Positions 16,134 to 24,952 of a stretch of 64,000 nt of DNA are shown here, piece after piece. The notes beneath the pieces are model-generated. The model was not told the DNA's origin. It worked only from the letters and a program-made list of their open reading frames with translations, and ran no database searches. Position numbers and translations under genes: made by a program. Source of the stretch: Bacillota bacterium (GTDB lineage: Bacteria; Bacillota; Clostridia; Oscillospirales; Ruminococcaceae); contig JAEWPV010000001.1 in NCBI GenBank assembly GCA_023460535.1, positions 59,273-123,272 on the forward strand, given 5' to 3'. How positions within the stretch are numbered: the first letter of the stretch is position 1; each line of letters begins with the position of its first letter.

Positions 16134-17597
16134 ATGAAAACAAAATGGGCGCAGCAGCGCAACCTGACAATGCTGGCAGATTTTTATGAACTGACAATGG
16201 CAAACGGCTATCTTGAAAACGGTTTGCGAGACAAGATTGCCGTGTTTGATATGTTTTTTCGGGATGTTCCCAATAAAGCGGGATTTGCTATCTTTGCGGG
16301 ATTAGAGCAGGTAATCGATTATATTACCAATCTGAAATTCACGGCGGAGGATATACAGTACCTGCGAGATAAGAATTTATTCTGCGAGGAGTTTCTCGAT
16401 TATCTTGCCGATTTTGAGTTTTGTTGTGACGTATGGTCCATGGAAGAAGGAACCCCAATCTTTCCGAACGAGCCGGTGCTTACCGTTCGGGGTCCCGTAA
16501 TTCAAGCACAGCTGCTTGAGACAATGATTCTGCTAACCGTCAATTTTCAGTCGTTAATTGCGACCAAAGCAAACCGTATCGTACGTGCCGCGCAAGGGAA
16601 AAAAGTACTTGAGTTTGGTTCGCGCCGCGCACAAAGTAGCGACGCGGCTATTCTTGGCGCCCGCGCGGCCTATATCGGCGGTTGTCATGGTACATCCTGT
16701 ACCATAGCGGACCGCGTTTATTCCATTCCCGCTTCGGGTACAATGGCACACAGCTGGGTGCAGATGTTTGACAATGAGTACGATGCATTTACACGATATG
16801 CTACAATCTATCCCGACAGCTGCGTTTTGCTTGTGGACACCTATAATGTTCTCAAATCGGGAATACCGAACGCAATTCGCGTGTTTGATGAGATAATTAA
16901 GCCAAAAGGATATCGTCCTCTTGGTGTACGAATCGATAGCGGCGATATTGCATACATCTCAAAGAGGGCGCGCCGCATGCTTGATGAAGCGGGTTATCCC
17001 GATGTGGGGATAATAGCGTCTAATTCCTTGGATGAGTATATTATACGAGATCTGTTCTTACAAGGGGCGCGCGTAGACAGCTTTGGTGTGGGCGAAAACC
17101 TGATTACCTCTAAAAGCGATCCGGTATTTGGCGGTGTATTCAAACTGGTTGCGGTGCAGAACGAGGACGGCTCGTATACCCCTAAGATTAAAATTAGCGA
17201 GAGCATTGAAAAGGTAACGACACCGCATTTTAAAGAGGTGTATCGTTTGTTTTCCAAAGAGTCCGGCATGGCTGTTGCCGACTATATCGCGATTAAAGGC
17301 GAAGAGTTGCGCGTTGATAACGGGCTGACTATCTTTGACCCGGTAGAGATATGGAAGAAGAAATATCTTTCTAATATAGAAGCAAGACCGATGCTAAAAC
17401 AGATATTTTTGGGAGGAAAGCTCGTTTATCGCTCCCCGGAGCTGTCGAAAATTCGTGCATATTGCTTGGAGCAGGTGGAGCTGTTGTGGGACGAAGTCAA
17501 GCGTTTTGAAAACCCGCATCGCTATTATGTGGATTTATCGTTCCGCTTATGGGACGTAAAAAACACTTTACTATCCAGCTATATGTCAAAATATTAA
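16134..17597 (+). CDS. pncB: Nicotinate phosphoribosyltransferase
   Basis: 487 aa, ATG with AAGGGAAG upstream, 5 nt after the nicotinamidase-like gene. Long, Gram-positive-type NAPRTase: LADFYELTMANGYLENG (N-terminal signature), FGSRRAQSSDAA, GTMAHSWVQMF with the histidine of the autophosphorylation region, LLVDTYNVLKSG and GVRIDSGD. It joins nicotinate and PRPP to form nicotinate mononucleotide in NAD salvage. Followed directly by a terminator and the convergent gerC gene. Confidence 0.95.
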   Translation: MKTKWAQQRNLTMLADFYELTMANGYLENGLRDKIAVFDMFFRDVPNKAGFAIFAGLEQVIDYITNLKFTAEDIQYLRDKNLFCEEFLDYLADFEFCCDVWSMEEGTPIFPNEPVLTVRGPVIQAQLLETMILLTVNFQSLIATKANRIVRAAQGKKVLEFGSRRAQSSDAAILGARAAYIGGCHGTSCTIADRVYSIPASGTMAHSWVQMFDNEYDAFTRYATIYPDSCVLLVDTYNVLKSGIPNAIRVFDEIIKPKGYRPLGVRIDSGDIAYISKRARRMLDEAGYPDVGIIASNSLDEYIIRDLFLQGARVDSFGVGENLITSKSDPVFGGVFKLVAVQNEDGSYTPKIKISESIEKVTTPHFKEVYRLFSKESGMAVADYIAIKGEELRVDNGLTIFDPVEIWKKKYLSNIEARPMLKQIFLGGKLVYRSPELSKIRAYCLEQVELLWDEVKRFENPHRYYVDLSFRLWDVKNTLLSSYMSKY

Positions 17598-17605
17598 GCA
17601 TTACT

Positions 17606-17646
17606 GTAGCGCGTCGATACCATATGGTTTCGGCGCGCTACGCTTT
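17606..17646 (+). terminator. Terminator after pncB
   Basis: Long hairpin: GTAGCGCG (17606-17613) pairs with CGCGCTAC (17634-17641); an inner CGA/TCG and ACCAT/ATGGT stem continues it. Followed by GCTTTTTC on plus, between two convergent genes. Confidence 0.8.
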
Positions 17647-17655
17647 TTCACACGT

Positions 17656-18885
17656 CTAATACAAGCCGTTTTTTACTTTCCCGGTTCCGTCAAGCGTTAT
17701 ATTAAATCTTACATCAAAATCGGTAATCTCAAGAGGGTTCTCGATTTTTTCCATTCCAAAACGGATGTCTGAATCCTTTTTGACATTAAGAATATCAATC
17801 CCATCCGCTTTCATTCTGTCAAACAGAGCGAGAGAATCGTTGCGTAAACGGTTCGCAAGGCTTTGCTTAATCGCCTCTTGAACATCCTTGTGATCGGATG
17901 ACAGTGTCATCTTGCTATCCAGTAATATGACACGAAGATTAACGGTATAATTGAGCTTAATGCGGGAGTCAACCAGTTCAATTCTTCTTTTCGTTTTGCT
18001 CTTTAATATACTGTAACCAATCATGGTTTCTGGATGCTCGGGATTAGGCGATTCCAGAAGACCGCCCATAACAGGTTCGTAAAGCAGATTAAAGACGTTG
18101 GTTTCGGTGGTGTTTAGTGTGGCTTGCATCTTATCGGACACAAACACCGCGGCACCGTCTGTGATAATATGCTCGTTATTTTGCAATGTTTCCCCTTGTT
18201 GCCCCCCTTGCTGCGCTTTGCCTTGTTGCTCACCGCCCTGTGGCTCTGATGATTTTTCTTTATCAGGTACATTGTCGTCCTTCGGCTTGTCTTGCTCCTC
18301 CTCATACTTGCGAATTTTGATTAATGGTACAACATTGACCTTGCTGCCTGTATTCATGTTTTGAAGAAATTGATATGCCTGAGTGGAGATGATACCAATG
18401 CTATGCCTGGTGGTGTTCAACATTTCATATAGATAAAGCCCCAAAAATTGTTCTTCTTCTAAACTCATATCTAAAATTTCTGACGGTTTGCCGTCCAGAA
18501 CAAAGATATATTGGCGCAGAGATGGTTTTTGATCACGTTGATAAAAGTCAAATAAACTGTAGACTCCGTTTTTCGCAAAGGCTTTCGTGAAAATTGCTGC
18601 CTTTCCTCCTGCATATTCGTGTGGATAGTTAGTAGCGCGGCGTACCTGGTCAGCGGCCTCGGCAACGGTAGAGCCTTTGCCGTAAGACACGATACGACGC
18701 TCAGAACCCGCCTTTTCCCCCTCGCCCCGATAAGCCTTTAAAAATTCAGCGTAAAAAAAGAGATCGTTGTCAACTACATCAAATACTCCAGTCGTAAAGA
18801 ACAAAAGACGGTTCATATCCCGATAGGAAAAGCATCCTTGAAAAAGTAACGTGAATGCCAATGCCAATGCAGCAATTCTTTTCAT
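17656..18885 (-). CDS. Spore germination lipoprotein, Ger(x)C family
   Basis: 409 aa. N-terminal signal peptide with a Cys at residue 18 (LLFQGC), a plausible but non-standard lipobox. The order fits GerAC-type proteins: SYRDMNRLLFFTTGVF start, FYAEFLKAYR, IVSYGKGSTVAEAADQVRR, then LFDRMKADGIDILNV near the C-terminus. A low-complexity, Gln/Gly/Glu-rich insert (about 203-245, GGEQQGKAQQGGQQGE) interrupts the middle. Outer-surface subunit of a nutrient germinant receptor in the spore inner membrane. Overlaps gerA by 4 nt (ATGA). The matching B subunit is divergent at 20373. Confidence 0.88.
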   Translation of the reverse strand: MKRIAALALAFTLLFQGCFSYRDMNRLLFFTTGVFDVVDNDLFFYAEFLKAYRGEGEKAGSERRIVSYGKGSTVAEAADQVRRATNYPHEYAGGKAAIFTKAFAKNGVYSLFDFYQRDQKPSLRQYIFVLDGKPSEILDMSLEEEQFLGLYLYEMLNTTRHSIGIISTQAYQFLQNMNTGSKVNVVPLIKIRKYEEEQDKPKDDNVPDKEKSSEPQGGEQQGKAQQGGQQGETLQNNEHIITDGAAVFVSDKMQATLNTTETNVFNLLYEPVMGGLLESPNPEHPETMIGYSILKSKTKRRIELVDSRIKLNYTVNLRVILLDSKMTLSSDHKDVQEAIKQSLANRLRNDSLALFDRMKADGIDILNVKKDSDIRFGMEKIENPLEITDFDVRFNITLDGTGKVKNGLY

Positions 18886-20288
18886 TTTTGCTTCCCTTTT
18901 GGCAATGTGGTGTTGCCAATTACATCCAGATTGCCGCGCATAAGAACATCTTTATACTGAAAGGTCTTAACGGTTCCAAGCGGAAACAAAAACGGGTAAC
19001 CGCAGGTGGTAAGCCCGCTAAGATGGGCCACAAACAACACTACGCCCATATAAAACCCCGGCAGACCAATTAGACCGGACAACAACACAATAACAACGCT
19101 CCAGAAAAAAATAGCGGAGTATAAAACGGGGATGAGATATGACGCAATGGAGGTGATTGCCACTACAACAACCGTAAACTGCGAAGCAAGACCGGATGCC
19201 ACGGCAGATTCACCGAGAATTAAAGCACCTACAATGCTTAATGTTGGACCGATAGGCTGTGGAAGACGAACCCCTGCCTCGCGTATTATCTGAAAAAACA
19301 AAATCATATAGAGCAGTTCAATAATTGTAGGAACAGGAACGCCCGCGCGAAACAATGCAAGACGATAAAGCAGGACGGTTGGAATCAGTTTGAAATGATA
19401 GGTAATCAGGGCAAGATAAATACCCGGAATAAAGGTGGAAAGCATAAAAGCAACCCATCGGAAGGTTCGCCCGATGTTCGCGGTGAATGGGTTTAGTGTA
19501 TAATCGTCAGTTGTTTGAAAATTCTCTATAAAAAAATAAGGAGCCGTCACAACAAACGGACTGCCATCCATAATGATAACGACTCGTCCTTCAGCAAGCT
19601 TTGATACTGCGACATCCGGCTTTTCGGTGTAGCCAATGGTGTCAAAGGGTGTTAGCTTGCAGCGAAGGTTGGATTCCAGGTAATTGGCATAGATAACATA
19701 CTCGTTTTGAATTGCAACTATTTTTTGACGCACATAATTAACCAGTTTTTCAGGTGCAATTCCCTCAACAAAAATCAAGACTGTTGAGGTCTGTGTTTGT
19801 CTTCCCAAATTAAAATGTTCAATCTTAAGGTCTGTGGTTTTTACTCTTCTTCTAATTGCAGATATATTGTCGTTAATATCCTCAGTAAAGCCTTCACGGG
19901 GTCCTTTGATTACTGTTTCTGTTTGAGGGATGTCAATAGCTCTCTTAGAAAAGCCTTTCAGAGTACATGAAATTGCTTGGTTTGTGTGGGGAAGTAGTAT
20001 AATAACGTTACCCGTGATGATATGAGCAACCGCGTCGTGGATATCTTTCATGAGCTTGGCGGAACTTGTTTGTATAATTTCATGCATGATGTCCTCAACA
20101 CTGTGTCGATGACTCAGGTTGTTCATCAAAGGTCGAATAACATAATCGCTGATGAGGTCTTTATTACACATAGATTCAACATAAATAATATAGATACCAG
20201 TGTTCGCACATTCTATTTTTCGATAGCAAATATCGCACATGTTTGCCAGTTCTTTTTTTAGGTCTTCAAAAGTAATAATCTGATTCAT
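18882..20288 (-). CDS. Spore germination protein, GerA (GerAA) family
   Basis: 468 aa from ATG 20288, which has GGGGGA 6 nt upstream; longer frames to 20396 run into gerB. A soluble N-terminal half with LIFVEGIAPEKLVNYVRQ and RRRVKTTDLKIEHFNLGRQTQT is followed by a membrane half with about five hydrophobic segments. Family hallmarks: YTEKPDVAVSKLAEGRVVIIMDGSPFVVTAPYFFIENFQTTDDY and FIPGIYLALITYHFKLIP. Main subunit of a germinant receptor. Translationally coupled to gerC. With gerB divergent, all three receptor subunits are present in one locus. Confidence 0.93.
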   Translation of the reverse strand: MNQIITFEDLKKELANMCDICYRKIECANTGIYIIYVESMCNKDLISDYVIRPLMNNLSHRHSVEDIMHEIIQTSSAKLMKDIHDAVAHIITGNVIILLPHTNQAISCTLKGFSKRAIDIPQTETVIKGPREGFTEDINDNISAIRRRVKTTDLKIEHFNLGRQTQTSTVLIFVEGIAPEKLVNYVRQKIVAIQNEYVIYANYLESNLRCKLTPFDTIGYTEKPDVAVSKLAEGRVVIIMDGSPFVVTAPYFFIENFQTTDDYTLNPFTANIGRTFRWVAFMLSTFIPGIYLALITYHFKLIPTVLLYRLALFRAGVPVPTIIELLYMILFFQIIREAGVRLPQPIGPTLSIVGALILGESAVASGLASQFTVVVVAITSIASYLIPVLYSAIFFWSVVIVLLSGLIGLPGFYMGVVLFVAHLSGLTTCGYPFLFPLGTVKTFQYKDVLMRGNLDVIGNTTLPKGKQK

Positions 20289-20300
20289 TCTCATTCCCCC

Positions 20301-20331
20301 TGTATAATTTCTGTTTACAGTAATCATATTA
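20301..20331 (+). promoter_or_regulatory. Possible sigma-G promoter for gerB inside a symmetric divergent region
   Basis: TGTATA (20301-20306), 18-nt spacer, CATATTA (20325-20331) resembles the forespore sigma-G pattern (TGMATA, 17-18 nt, CATNNTA). The flanks form an inverted repeat, TGTATAAT (20301-20308) and ATTATACA (20327-20334), so the minus strand offers a related but weaker pair (TGTATA, 18 nt, GAAATTA) toward gerA. Consensus recalled; activity inferred. Confidence 0.5.
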
Positions 20332-20372
20332 TACATATATTTATAGGGAATAAGCGGTAAGGAAGGGCGATA

Positions 20373-21464
20373 ATGGACAAGTATTCCCCCAGACATTTTG
20401 CTTTTTTAGTATTGGCAACGGGTATTGTATCATTAAAGACCTATCCGCTTGTATTTATTCAGGATGCAGGAAAGGATAGTTGGGTCGCCGTAATTATATC
20501 ATCCATTTTGATAACCATGTATTTCACCTTTTCCATCAGCACAATGAAGCTGGTTCGGAAAAACGACTTTCTGACTATCTATCGCATAGCTTTGGGAAAA
20601 TGCCTAGGAACCATTATGGCATTGCTGTTTGCATTCACTACAGTATTGACGTTGGTTGAATCTGCGGTCATTGAGGCTGACGGAATGCATCAGAACATGA
20701 TGGTTGAAACGCCAAACTGGTACTTTATTATATTTTTTGTATTCGTATCGTTATATGTCATTCGCAAGGATTTGGTTGCGGTTTTTGTTATGACAATAAT
20801 TGGTATATCAACCATCATGTTTGCGGGTATCCATCTTGGCATCATGACGCTACAGCAAAAAGATTTTTGGATGTTATTCCCGGTTATGCAGGATGGTATT
20901 ACCGGTGGCTTCTTGTTGGCAGTACTGAAGTCTTTAGGGATGTATGGGTTCATAACCATTACATTACCGTATCTTGATGCAATAGATGATTCCACCATTT
21001 CATTACAAAAATATAGTTTGATTGCGCTTGCGGTTGTTATTCAAATGCAGATTGTTTCGATAACCGGAATATTTGCAACATTCAATACCGAGCAAGCAAA
21101 AACATATTATTACCCAAAGCTTATTCAAACACATTTGGTAACTTATCTTCAAATATTAGAATTTGGTGAATTGTATGTTATGCTTCAAATGCTGGCAGGA
21201 TGGATGCTAAAATATCTTGTTGCCTTTCATTCCATTATTCTAATCTTGAAATTTTTAAAGGTTAAAAGCTCGGCGATTTTGAAGCTGACATATATTATAA
21301 GCGGCATCGTGTTAATCGCTTCAGTCATCATAAGCTCGAACTCAATTCGGTTATTCAATTTGCTGCAATATTTCCCATGGATTGCACTTGTGAATTTTGT
21401 ACTGATTCCTTTTTTGGTCTTTGTAATTTACAGGATAAAAATAAAGCGGCAAAGCCCGAACTAA
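20373..21464 (+). CDS. Spore germination protein, GerB (GerAB) permease family
   Basis: 363 aa, ATG with AAGGAAGG upstream. About ten hydrophobic helices in the APC-superfamily fold, the usual length and topology of GerAB proteins. The N-terminus KYSPRHFAFLVLATGIVSL and the segments WVAVIISSILI and LGIMTLQQKD fit the family. It is the nutrient-sensing B subunit of a germinant receptor. Divergently arranged from gerA-gerC with only 84 bp between starts, instead of the usual A-B-C or A-C-B operon. Confidence 0.9.
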   Translation: MDKYSPRHFAFLVLATGIVSLKTYPLVFIQDAGKDSWVAVIISSILITMYFTFSISTMKLVRKNDFLTIYRIALGKCLGTIMALLFAFTTVLTLVESAVIEADGMHQNMMVETPNWYFIIFFVFVSLYVIRKDLVAVFVMTIIGISTIMFAGIHLGIMTLQQKDFWMLFPVMQDGITGGFLLAVLKSLGMYGFITITLPYLDAIDDSTISLQKYSLIALAVVIQMQIVSITGIFATFNTEQAKTYYYPKLIQTHLVTYLQILEFGELYVMLQMLAGWMLKYLVAFHSIILILKFLKVKSSAILKLTYIISGIVLIASVIISSNSIRLFNLLQYFPWIALVNFVLIPFLVFVIYRIKIKRQSPN

Positions 21465-21587
21465 CAAAACTAATATTAAGAATAAATCCAATTAACTTAA
21501 TAATAGCATATAATATAAACATATATATTTACAAAATGAAATAATAACGCTATATTATATTAATAATATAAAGGTGGTGACATAAAG

Positions 21588-22028
21588 GTGGACACGATTG
21601 ATCTTTCGATTTTAAGCTTGCTTAAGCAGAACGCGAAGAATACCGCGTCACAAATCAGTAAAAAGGTTGGGCTTTCAATTCCTGCCGTTTTGGAACGAAT
21701 ACGAAAGCTTGACGATGCAAAGGTGATTAATCGATATACGGTACAGCTAAATCACAAAAAGATGGGCTATAACATTCTTGCGTTCGTTTTTGTTAACATT
21801 GACAAGACCGAAAATATTCAGCATTTTCGGGATGCGGTAATTCAGTTTAGTCAGGTGCTTGAATGTCATCATATGGCGGGCGAATACGATTATCTGCTTA
21901 AGGTTGTAACCACTGATACTGCAGAATTGGAGGATTTTTTAAGCAACGAGCTAAAATCCATAGCAGGGGTAGAAAAAAGCAATACGTTAATCGTTTTGTC
22001 GACATTAAAGGAAGAATTCAACAGATGA
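21588..22028 (+). CDS. Lrp/AsnC family transcriptional regulator
   Basis: 146 aa, GTG start with AAGGTGGTGA upstream. N-terminal HTH: DTIDLSILSLLKQNAKNTASQISKKVGLS followed by PAVLERIRKLDDAKVINRYT; C-terminal RAM/ASNC ligand domain with HHMAGEYDYLLKVVT. Full family length. It is followed 24 nt later by a LysE-type exporter, so it probably senses an amino acid and controls its export. The 120 bp upstream are extremely AT-rich and contain TATATTATATTAATAATATA, a likely binding or promoter region. Confidence 0.93.
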   Translation: MDTIDLSILSLLKQNAKNTASQISKKVGLSIPAVLERIRKLDDAKVINRYTVQLNHKKMGYNILAFVFVNIDKTENIQHFRDAVIQFSQVLECHHMAGEYDYLLKVVTTDTAELEDFLSNELKSIAGVEKSNTLIVLSTLKEEFNR

Positions 22029-22052
22029 CAGTTGTGTGAGGAAGGAGACGAA

Positions 22053-22679
22053 ATGCTTTTTAAGGGATTTCGATTCGGACTGCTGCTGCAGTTAGCTGTA
22101 GGTCCGGTTTGCATGTATCTGTTTCAAACTGCGGTTAACAAAGGGCTGCCGGATGCGTTAACCGGCGTAGCGGCAGTGGTTTTGGTGGATGCTTTATACA
22201 TAATGGCTGCAATAGTCGGTATTGGCGTTTTACTCGGGAGGTCTCCTAAAGTAAAACAGATCTTGCAGCTTTTTGGCGGTATAATCATTCTCATTTTTGG
22301 TCTTAACAACATACTTAGTGAGTTTGGATTATCCTTTTTATCTTTTTTAAAAATCAGTGTATCAAATCCCGTAAGTAATACGTTTTTATACGTACTATTG
22401 CTTACCCTTTCTAACCCGTTAACGATACTGTTTTGGGCGGGGGTGTTCTCGGCAAAGATAGCAGAAGAGGAAATGAAGCAGCAGAATATCTACTTGTTTG
22501 GGTTGGGTGCTGTGTGTTCTACTGCTGTTTTCCTGGTTATTGTCTCTTTGCTTGGAAGCGCGGTGAGTCTGATTATTAACGACATGTTTTTGAAAATTTT
22601 AAACATCGGGGTTGGGGTGGTTTTGATGTTGTTTGGCATTCGCACAATATGCAAAAAAGAAGAAAATACCCAAAGCTGA
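22053..22679 (+). CDS. LysE/RhtB-family amino-acid exporter
   Basis: 208 aa from ATG 22053 (GAAGGAGA upstream); an upstream TTG/GTG extension is unnecessary. About six hydrophobic helices. Family marks: GFRFGLLLQLAVGPVCMYLFQTAVNKG (Gly-Pro motif near the N-terminus), VVLVDALYIMAAIVGIG, and LLTLSNPLTILFWAGVF (the NP motif). Exports an amino acid or related molecule by proton exchange. Its neighbour is the Lrp-type regulator, as in lysG-lysE or azlB-azlC style pairs. Substrate unknown. Confidence 0.88.
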   Translation: MLFKGFRFGLLLQLAVGPVCMYLFQTAVNKGLPDALTGVAAVVLVDALYIMAAIVGIGVLLGRSPKVKQILQLFGGIIILIFGLNNILSEFGLSFLSFLKISVSNPVSNTFLYVLLLTLSNPLTILFWAGVFSAKIAEEEMKQQNIYLFGLGAVCSTAVFLVIVSLLGSAVSLIINDMFLKILNIGVGVVLMLFGIRTICKKEENTQS

Positions 22680-22849
22680 AAATATCGTACCATATAGTTC
22701 GTTATGTATGAGAGGACTGAAGTAATTTTGCAAATAGATAACACCACTGTAGTATACATAAATATGATAAAAAAGTGATTTACATTTTGCGCTGTTTCTG
22801 TTTAAATGATTAATGACACAACACCCTTTTATGAGAGGAACAACCCCAA

Positions 22850-23362
22850 ATGATCAATCTCGCAAAGATTAAGCGTTATCGAGTACTTCTTGACCGGGAG
22901 TTTGACCATTGCCTAATCGACATAATCAATCATGAATCGGTTCAGAAAATGAAGTACTATATGCAGCATGGCGAAATCAGTTGCTTGCGCCACTGCTTGT
23001 TTGTGTCTTATCTCAGTTATCGAATCTGTAAAAAAATGAAACTGGATTATCGCTCCGCCGCAAGAGGCGCCCTGCTACACGACCTTTTTTTATACGATTG
23101 GCATTTAACAAAACCTCAGGAAGGTCTACACGCTTTTGTACATCCGACAATTGCATTACGAAACGCGTTAGCGTTGTTTGACCTAAATGATAGGGAAAAG
23201 GACATTATTTTCAATCATATGTGGCCGGTGACATTTCGACTGCCGCGATACAGAGAAACCTTTGTAGTGCTTTTGGTCGATAAATATTGCGCGGTGATGG
23301 AGTGCGCAGAGGTGGGATATCAGCGGATATTGCGCCGATTAAAGCTTCGGTATGCGTGTTAG
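22850..23362 (+). CDS. HD-domain phosphohydrolase
   Basis: 170 aa, ATG with GAGAGGA upstream. HD motif: LRHCLFVSYLSYRICKKM (first His in the RHC element), AARGALLHDLFLYDW with the diagnostic HD pair, and HPTIALRNALALFDLNDREKDIIFNHMWPV with later metal His residues. The metal set H...HD...H...D (VDKYCAV) looks complete. Family of small uncharacterised Clostridial HD proteins; nucleotide or phosphoester hydrolysis is likely, substrate unknown. Located 21 nt upstream of the CmpB-type membrane protein, probably the same operon. Confidence 0.82.
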   Translation: MINLAKIKRYRVLLDREFDHCLIDIINHESVQKMKYYMQHGEISCLRHCLFVSYLSYRICKKMKLDYRSAARGALLHDLFLYDWHLTKPQEGLHAFVHPTIALRNALALFDLNDREKDIIFNHMWPVTFRLPRYRETFVVLLVDKYCAVMECAEVGYQRILRRLKLRYAC

Positions 23363-23383
23363 TGCGCGATAATATTAAATGAG

Positions 23384-24154
23384 GTGATTGCGATACTGGT
23401 TGTTGCTAAATGGTTTTTATTACTGATGTTCTACAGCTTCATTGGTTGGGTATATGAGTCTATCGTATGCTCTGTTGAAGAAAAGCGTCTGATTAACCGA
23501 GGGTTTTTAAATGGACCCATCTGTCCGGTATACGGCTTTGGCGGATTGCTTGTGATAACTCTGCTCTACAATCGAACTGATAACATATTGCTGCTGTTCT
23601 TGGGCTGTATGCTACTTACAACGACGCTAGAGTACATAACCGCTATCATTTTGGAAAAGCTGTTTGACGCCCGTTGGTGGGACTATTCGTCCTACCCGCT
23701 CAACTTTCAGGGACGAATCTGTCTGTTGGGTGCGGTGGTATTTGGCGTTTTGGCTACGCTGACGCTTCGATATCTGCATCCCTTAACGCTCAAGATTCTT
23801 GAATCTATGCAGGAATGGATTATATTAGGCGTTTCAGGGGTACTGGTACTCCTTGTTTCAATCGATATCTTTGTGACCGTTCGCCATCTATTGCGCTTGA
23901 ATGGAAGGCTGCAAACCATACAGCAACAGGTCAATCAATTTATGGATAAGCAGATAAAACGGGCAGAAGGGTTAAAAAGTACGCTGCTTGAGCGTTTTGA
24001 GGAAAGTGAGTTCTATACCGAACAGGTAAAACGGTTGTTTGATATGGGTAAAAGGCAGAATATCCGTCTGCTCCGGGCGTTCCCAAAGTTACGCCCCTTT
24101 CACAATAATGAGGCTTGGCAATGGCTAAAAAACAAGCTGCTTAATAAAGATTAG
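23384..24154 (+). CDS. CmpB-type putative ABC transporter permease (PF06541-like membrane protein)
   Basis: About 256 aa. The membrane part carries the family pattern FYSFIGWVYESIVCSVEEKR followed by NRGFLNGPICPVYGFG, then LEYITAIILEKLFDARWWDYS and NFQGRICL; five or six hydrophobic helices, then a charged coiled C-terminus (about 175-256). Start uncertain: the first in-frame GTG (23384) lies within the GAGGTG ribosome-site-like sequence and no ATG follows until Met15, so an unusual start (ATA 23393 or CTG 23396) is possible. The permease label is historical and no ATPase is encoded nearby. Partner of the HD protein by position. Confidence 0.75.
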   Translation: MIAILVVAKWFLLLMFYSFIGWVYESIVCSVEEKRLINRGFLNGPICPVYGFGGLLVITLLYNRTDNILLLFLGCMLLTTTLEYITAIILEKLFDARWWDYSSYPLNFQGRICLLGAVVFGVLATLTLRYLHPLTLKILESMQEWIILGVSGVLVLLVSIDIFVTVRHLLRLNGRLQTIQQQVNQFMDKQIKRAEGLKSTLLERFEESEFYTEQVKRLFDMGKRQNIRLLRAFPKLRPFHNNEAWQWLKNKLLNKD

Positions 24155-24162
24155 TTTCTTCG

Positions 24163-24220
24163 CATAAAAACGGCTGTCGTTTTTCCCTTAGCGGGGAAGA
24201 CGACAGCCGTTTTGGTTTAA
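24163..24220. terminator. Bidirectional terminator between convergent genes
   Basis: AAAACGGCTGTCG (24167-24179) pairs perfectly with CGACAGCCGTTTT (24201-24213), with further inner pairing. T tracts follow on both strands (TTTTGGTTT on plus, TTTTTATG on minus), serving both the CmpB-type gene and thiT. Confidence 0.9.
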
Positions 24221-24231
24221 TCAAAGTCAAC

Positions 24232-24861
24232 TTATTGAGTAATCCGTTTTTTATCAACTAGCGTTAAAACGCTTACAACAAGAGTACAAACGATACTGGT
24301 GATGATGATCTCCGGAATCATAAAGGTGCCATTATAGAAAAAGGTATAGATGATAAAAAGGGTGTTTCCATGGTATTTTTCAAGAATTTGCTGCCCCAAA
24401 GTAAATCCTTCCTGACCAAAAAACCATTCCGCATATTCTGCAAAAAAGATGTAGCCTGATGCAGCATGCGCAAGGTACCGTATTATCATCCCCACTAGTG
24501 CACCGCACACAAGGGAAAGAGGTGCGTTTTTTATTTTGTTTCGGAACAAGCCTCCAAGCCCTAAAGCGGTAAATGCAATTAGATAGTCGAACACCACGAC
24601 GCCTACTATCATGCCCAGGCTAACGCCTTTGAATATCCCGCTGGGGATATCCAATATTAACTGTATTATCGAATAAGCAAAGGCGGTTAACACGCCCCAA
24701 CGAACTCCGTTTCGGTAGCTAACCAGAATGATGGGCAGCATACTGCATAGTGTGATAGACCCTCCGTAAGGCAGGGCAAACACCTTGATGAGGGACAGGA
24801 TAGCGGCAAGGGCAATCATCACACCGCTTTCGGTTAACAGTCTTGTGTTACTTTTGTTCAT
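24232..24861 (-). CDS. thiT: Thiamine ECF transporter substrate-binding subunit ThiT
   Basis: 209 aa from ATG 24861 with GGAGG 8 nt upstream. Six hydrophobic helices. Family features: LTESGVMIALAAILSLIKVFALPYGGSITLCSMLPIILVSYRNG and WGVLTAFAYSIIQLILD, then the Trp/Tyr-rich thiamine-binding region YIFFAEYAEWF with GQ. It is the S component that binds thiamine and uses the shared ECF module (not in this window). Its leader holds a TPP riboswitch and a terminator, which makes thiamine the substrate with high confidence. Confidence 0.95.
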   Translation of the reverse strand: MNKSNTRLLTESGVMIALAAILSLIKVFALPYGGSITLCSMLPIILVSYRNGVRWGVLTAFAYSIIQLILDIPSGIFKGVSLGMIVGVVVFDYLIAFTALGLGGLFRNKIKNAPLSLVCGALVGMIIRYLAHAASGYIFFAEYAEWFFGQEGFTLGQQILEKYHGNTLFIIYTFFYNGTFMIPEIIITSIVCTLVVSVLTLVDKKRITQ

Positions 24862-24952
24862 CGATACAACCTCCAAGCAATATTTGTGACAATGAAACAA
24901 GGTTGTTACGGCGTTTTGGGTTCGTCAAACAGCATTCGTGTTCACATAGGGC

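Noticed and set aside
20289..20396. Upstream extension of gerA
   Set aside because: Would overlap gerB; ATG 20288 has the proper GGGGGA spacing and a normal family N-terminus.
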